From Dehalococcoidia bacterium (lineage in GTDB: Bacteria; Chloroflexota; Dehalococcoidia; GIF9; AB-539-J10), in contig JAOUDT010000092.1 in NCBI GenBank assembly GCA_029859145.1, positions 1-5,447 of the forward strand: DNA of 5,447 nt. The letters run 5' to 3'. The notes under the pieces were generated by a model. That model was not told where the DNA came from. It saw only the letters and a program-made list of their open reading frames with translations, and searched no databases. A program made the translations under genes and the position numbers. This document shows, piece by piece, positions 5,189 to 5,447 of this stretch. Each line of letters starts with the position of its first letter. The stretch's first letter is position 1.

Positions 5189-5447
5189 ATGTTCACAGGT
5201 ATAGTCGAGGAGATTGGCATAGTCAAGGAGACAAGCCGAGACTGCCTGGGCTTCGAAGCCCATAGAGTGGTCGAAGGAACAAAGGTCGGCGACAGTATAG
5301 CTGTCAATGGCGCTTGCCTGACTATTGTGTCTCTAGACAACCATGGCTTTACCGTCGATGTTATGCCTGAGACGTTGCGTTGCACTAACCTCGGCAGACT
5401 CCATTATGGCGACCAGGTGAATCTAGAAAGGGCGGTAGTACTGGGTG
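5189..5447 (+). CDS. ribE: Riboflavin synthase alpha subunit, cut by the window end
   Basis: The frame from 5189 stays open to the window edge (86 complete codons) and begins MFTGIVEEIG, the near-invariant start of riboflavin synthase. The enzyme converts two molecules of 6,7-dimethyl-8-ribityllumazine into riboflavin and a pyrimidine that is recycled. Other family marks are VGDSIAVNGACLTIV (33-47) and MPETLRCTNLG (58-68). The visible part is most of the first of two homologous beta-barrel lumazine-binding domains; the second lies beyond the window, so this is truncation by the window and not a broken gene. It directly follows ribD with a good ribosome binding site. The symbol ribC is used in some species. 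Confidence 0.96.
   Translation, partial: MFTGIVEEIGIVKETSRDCLGFEAHRVVEGTKVGDSIAVNGACLTIVSLDNHGFTVDVMPETLRCTNLGRLHYGDQVNLERAVVLG

Noticed and set aside
4024..5385. Minus-strand frames (4024-4311, 4464-5105, 4750-5163, 5176-5385) and plus frame 4079-4318
   Set aside because: They overlap ribD and ribE, which carry complete conserved motifs; these frames are shadows.

Overview
The window reads as an ordinary bacterial chromosome segment with roughly balanced base composition, sigma-70-like promoter hexamers and compact gene spacing. The gene set (a MeaB-type GTPase with a possible VOC/epimerase start behind it, archease with RtcB, a SagB-type nitroreductase, and ribD-ribE) fits an anaerobic or metabolically versatile bacterium. 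A Chloroflexota/Dehalococcoidia-like source is a plausible guess, but nothing in the sequence proves it.

Layout. Two arms diverge from an intergenic region of about 300 bases (about 3750-4053). The left arm runs on the minus strand: archease (3749 or 3734 to 3315), RtcB RNA ligase (3303-1846) and a SagB/ThcOx-like nitroreductase (1808-1170). These three are tightly spaced (11 and 37 bases) and look like one operon. After a 152-base gap with its own promoter-like sequence comes the MeaB/ArgK GTPase (1017-46). Eighteen bases beyond its stop codon a new minus-strand reading frame starts and leaves the window after 9 codons; it may be a VOC/methylmalonyl-CoA epimerase-like gene. The right arm runs on the plus strand: ribD (4054-5172), then riboflavin synthase ribE (5189 to the window end, truncated by the edge).

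How the genes work together. Archease activates RtcB, which seals RNA ends bearing 2',3'-cyclic phosphate (or 3'-phosphate) and 5'-OH in tRNA splicing or RNA repair. No rtcA or rtcR is visible. MeaB protects and loads B12-dependent methylmalonyl-CoA mutase, and an epimerase would act in the same pathway. RibD and RibE catalyse early and final steps of riboflavin synthesis. The nitroreductase is predicted to bind FMN, but it sits in the RNA-repair operon, not the riboflavin one.

All full-length proteins keep the family motifs checked, and I found no wholly new system. The most interesting material is regulatory. The divergent region holds two candidate ribD promoters, three inverted repeats, and a consensus -10 box fused to the annotated archease start codon, which suggests the true start is five codons further in. 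No FMN riboswitch is recognisable upstream of ribD.
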